Origin: Parcubacteria group bacterium Athens0714_26 | GTDB taxonomy: Bacteria > Patescibacteriota > Minisyncoccia > UBA6257 > 02-FULL-45-10c | NCBI GenBank assembly: GCA_007376745.1 | Contig: VMGU01000049.1 | Location: forward strand, 1 to 6,569 | Direction: 5' to 3' | DNA length: 6,569 bases | In this document: positions 6,320 through 6,569 of the stretch, piece by piece | How positions within the stretch are numbered: the stretch's first letter is position 1 | Layout: every line of letters starts with the position of its first letter | Translations under genes and position numbers: made by a program | The notes under the pieces: generated by a model | The model's database searches: none | Seen by the model: the letters and a program-made list of their open reading frames with translations, nothing else | What the model was told of the DNA's origin: nothing

Positions 6320-6569
6320 ATGGACTGTATTTTTTGTAAAATTATTAAAAAAGAGATACCTACTGAATTCGTTTATGAAGATGACAAGCTTGTTGCTTTT
6401 AAAGACATTAAGCCATCGGCGCCTGTTCATTTGTTAATCGTGCCAAAGGAACATATTGTGTCCATTGCGCATTTAAACGGCAATCACCGCGAGATTCTGG
6501 CGGATTTGATTTATACGGCTAAGAATTTAGCCGAAAAATCTGGGCTTAAAGGATACAAGCTGGTTTTTA
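6320..6569 (+). CDS. HIT-family (HINT-like) nucleotide-binding protein, 3' partial
   Basis: An ATG at 6320 opens a frame that runs off the right edge with 83 full codons visible. The start MDCIFCKIIKKEIP, then FVYEDDKLVAFKDI and KPSAPVHLLIVPKEHI, is the standard N-terminal half of histidine-triad proteins of the HINT branch, with a C-x-x-C pair (C3, C6) that binds zinc in some members. These are small (about 110-120 residue) nucleotide phosphoramidase-type hydrolases. The catalytic H-x-H-x-H motif lies in the missing last third, so activity cannot be judged here. The 24-nt gap after hisS, with no terminator, suggests the same transcript. There is no Shine-Dalgarno. Confidence 0.92.
   Translation, partial: MDCIFCKIIKKEIPTEFVYEDDKLVAFKDIKPSAPVHLLIVPKEHIVSIAHLNGNHREILADLIYTAKNLAEKSGLKGYKLVF

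Noticed and set aside
1..6569. Absence of TGA stops as a sign of UGA recoding (as in Gracilibacteria or SR1)
   Set aside because: Only seven stops are visible, and every gene reads fully with TGG for tryptophan and no in-frame TGA, so the standard code explains the data.

Overview
The window looks like part of a Parcubacteria-type (Candidate Phyla Radiation / Patescibacteria) genome. This is an inference from several signs: AT-rich, lysine- and asparagine-rich proteins; almost no Shine-Dalgarno sequences; very tight gene packing; a LamG protein with a prepilin-like tail; a protein with WND-GWISF repeats; and a pilus assembly gene that reads as PilM fused to PilN. The standard bacterial code works throughout. 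The seven visible stops are six TAA and one TAG.

Left half (2-3699, plus strand): four co-directional genes with gaps of 1, 10 and 24 nt. They are (1) a LamG (concanavalin-like) protein cut by the left edge, whose tail resembles CPR pseudopilins; (2) a secreted protein with tryptophan-rich repeats; (3) a small single-pass, PilX-like protein; and (4) a large PilM-PilN-like protein. Together they look like an operon for a cell-surface type IV pilus-like structure carrying large ligand-binding or adhesive subunits.

Right half (3682-6569): housekeeping genes. Peptidyl-tRNA hydrolase (pth, minus strand) overlaps the end of the pilM-like gene by 18 nt, tail to tail. It is divergent from a plus-strand series of lepB (signal peptidase I), hisS (histidyl-tRNA synthetase) and a HIT-family protein cut by the right edge. 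A very good sigma70-type promoter (TTGAAA-17-TATAAT) lies at the pth/lepB junction and probably drives lepB-hisS-HIT.

The most unusual element is inside pth. An approximately 87-nt in-frame stretch is built from nine units of about 10 bp, and it adds about 29 residues that the family normally lacks, in a loop near the active site. It looks like a dispersed repeat that has inserted into an essential gene without breaking it. Other points of interest are the PilM-PilN fusion, the WND-repeat protein with regularly placed cysteine pairs, an Asn-to-His change in the Pth substrate-binding motif, and an 18-bp perfect palindrome inside the pilM-like gene. There is no stretch over 300 nt without a gene, and I saw no tRNA, rRNA, CRISPR array, transposase or clear intrinsic terminator.
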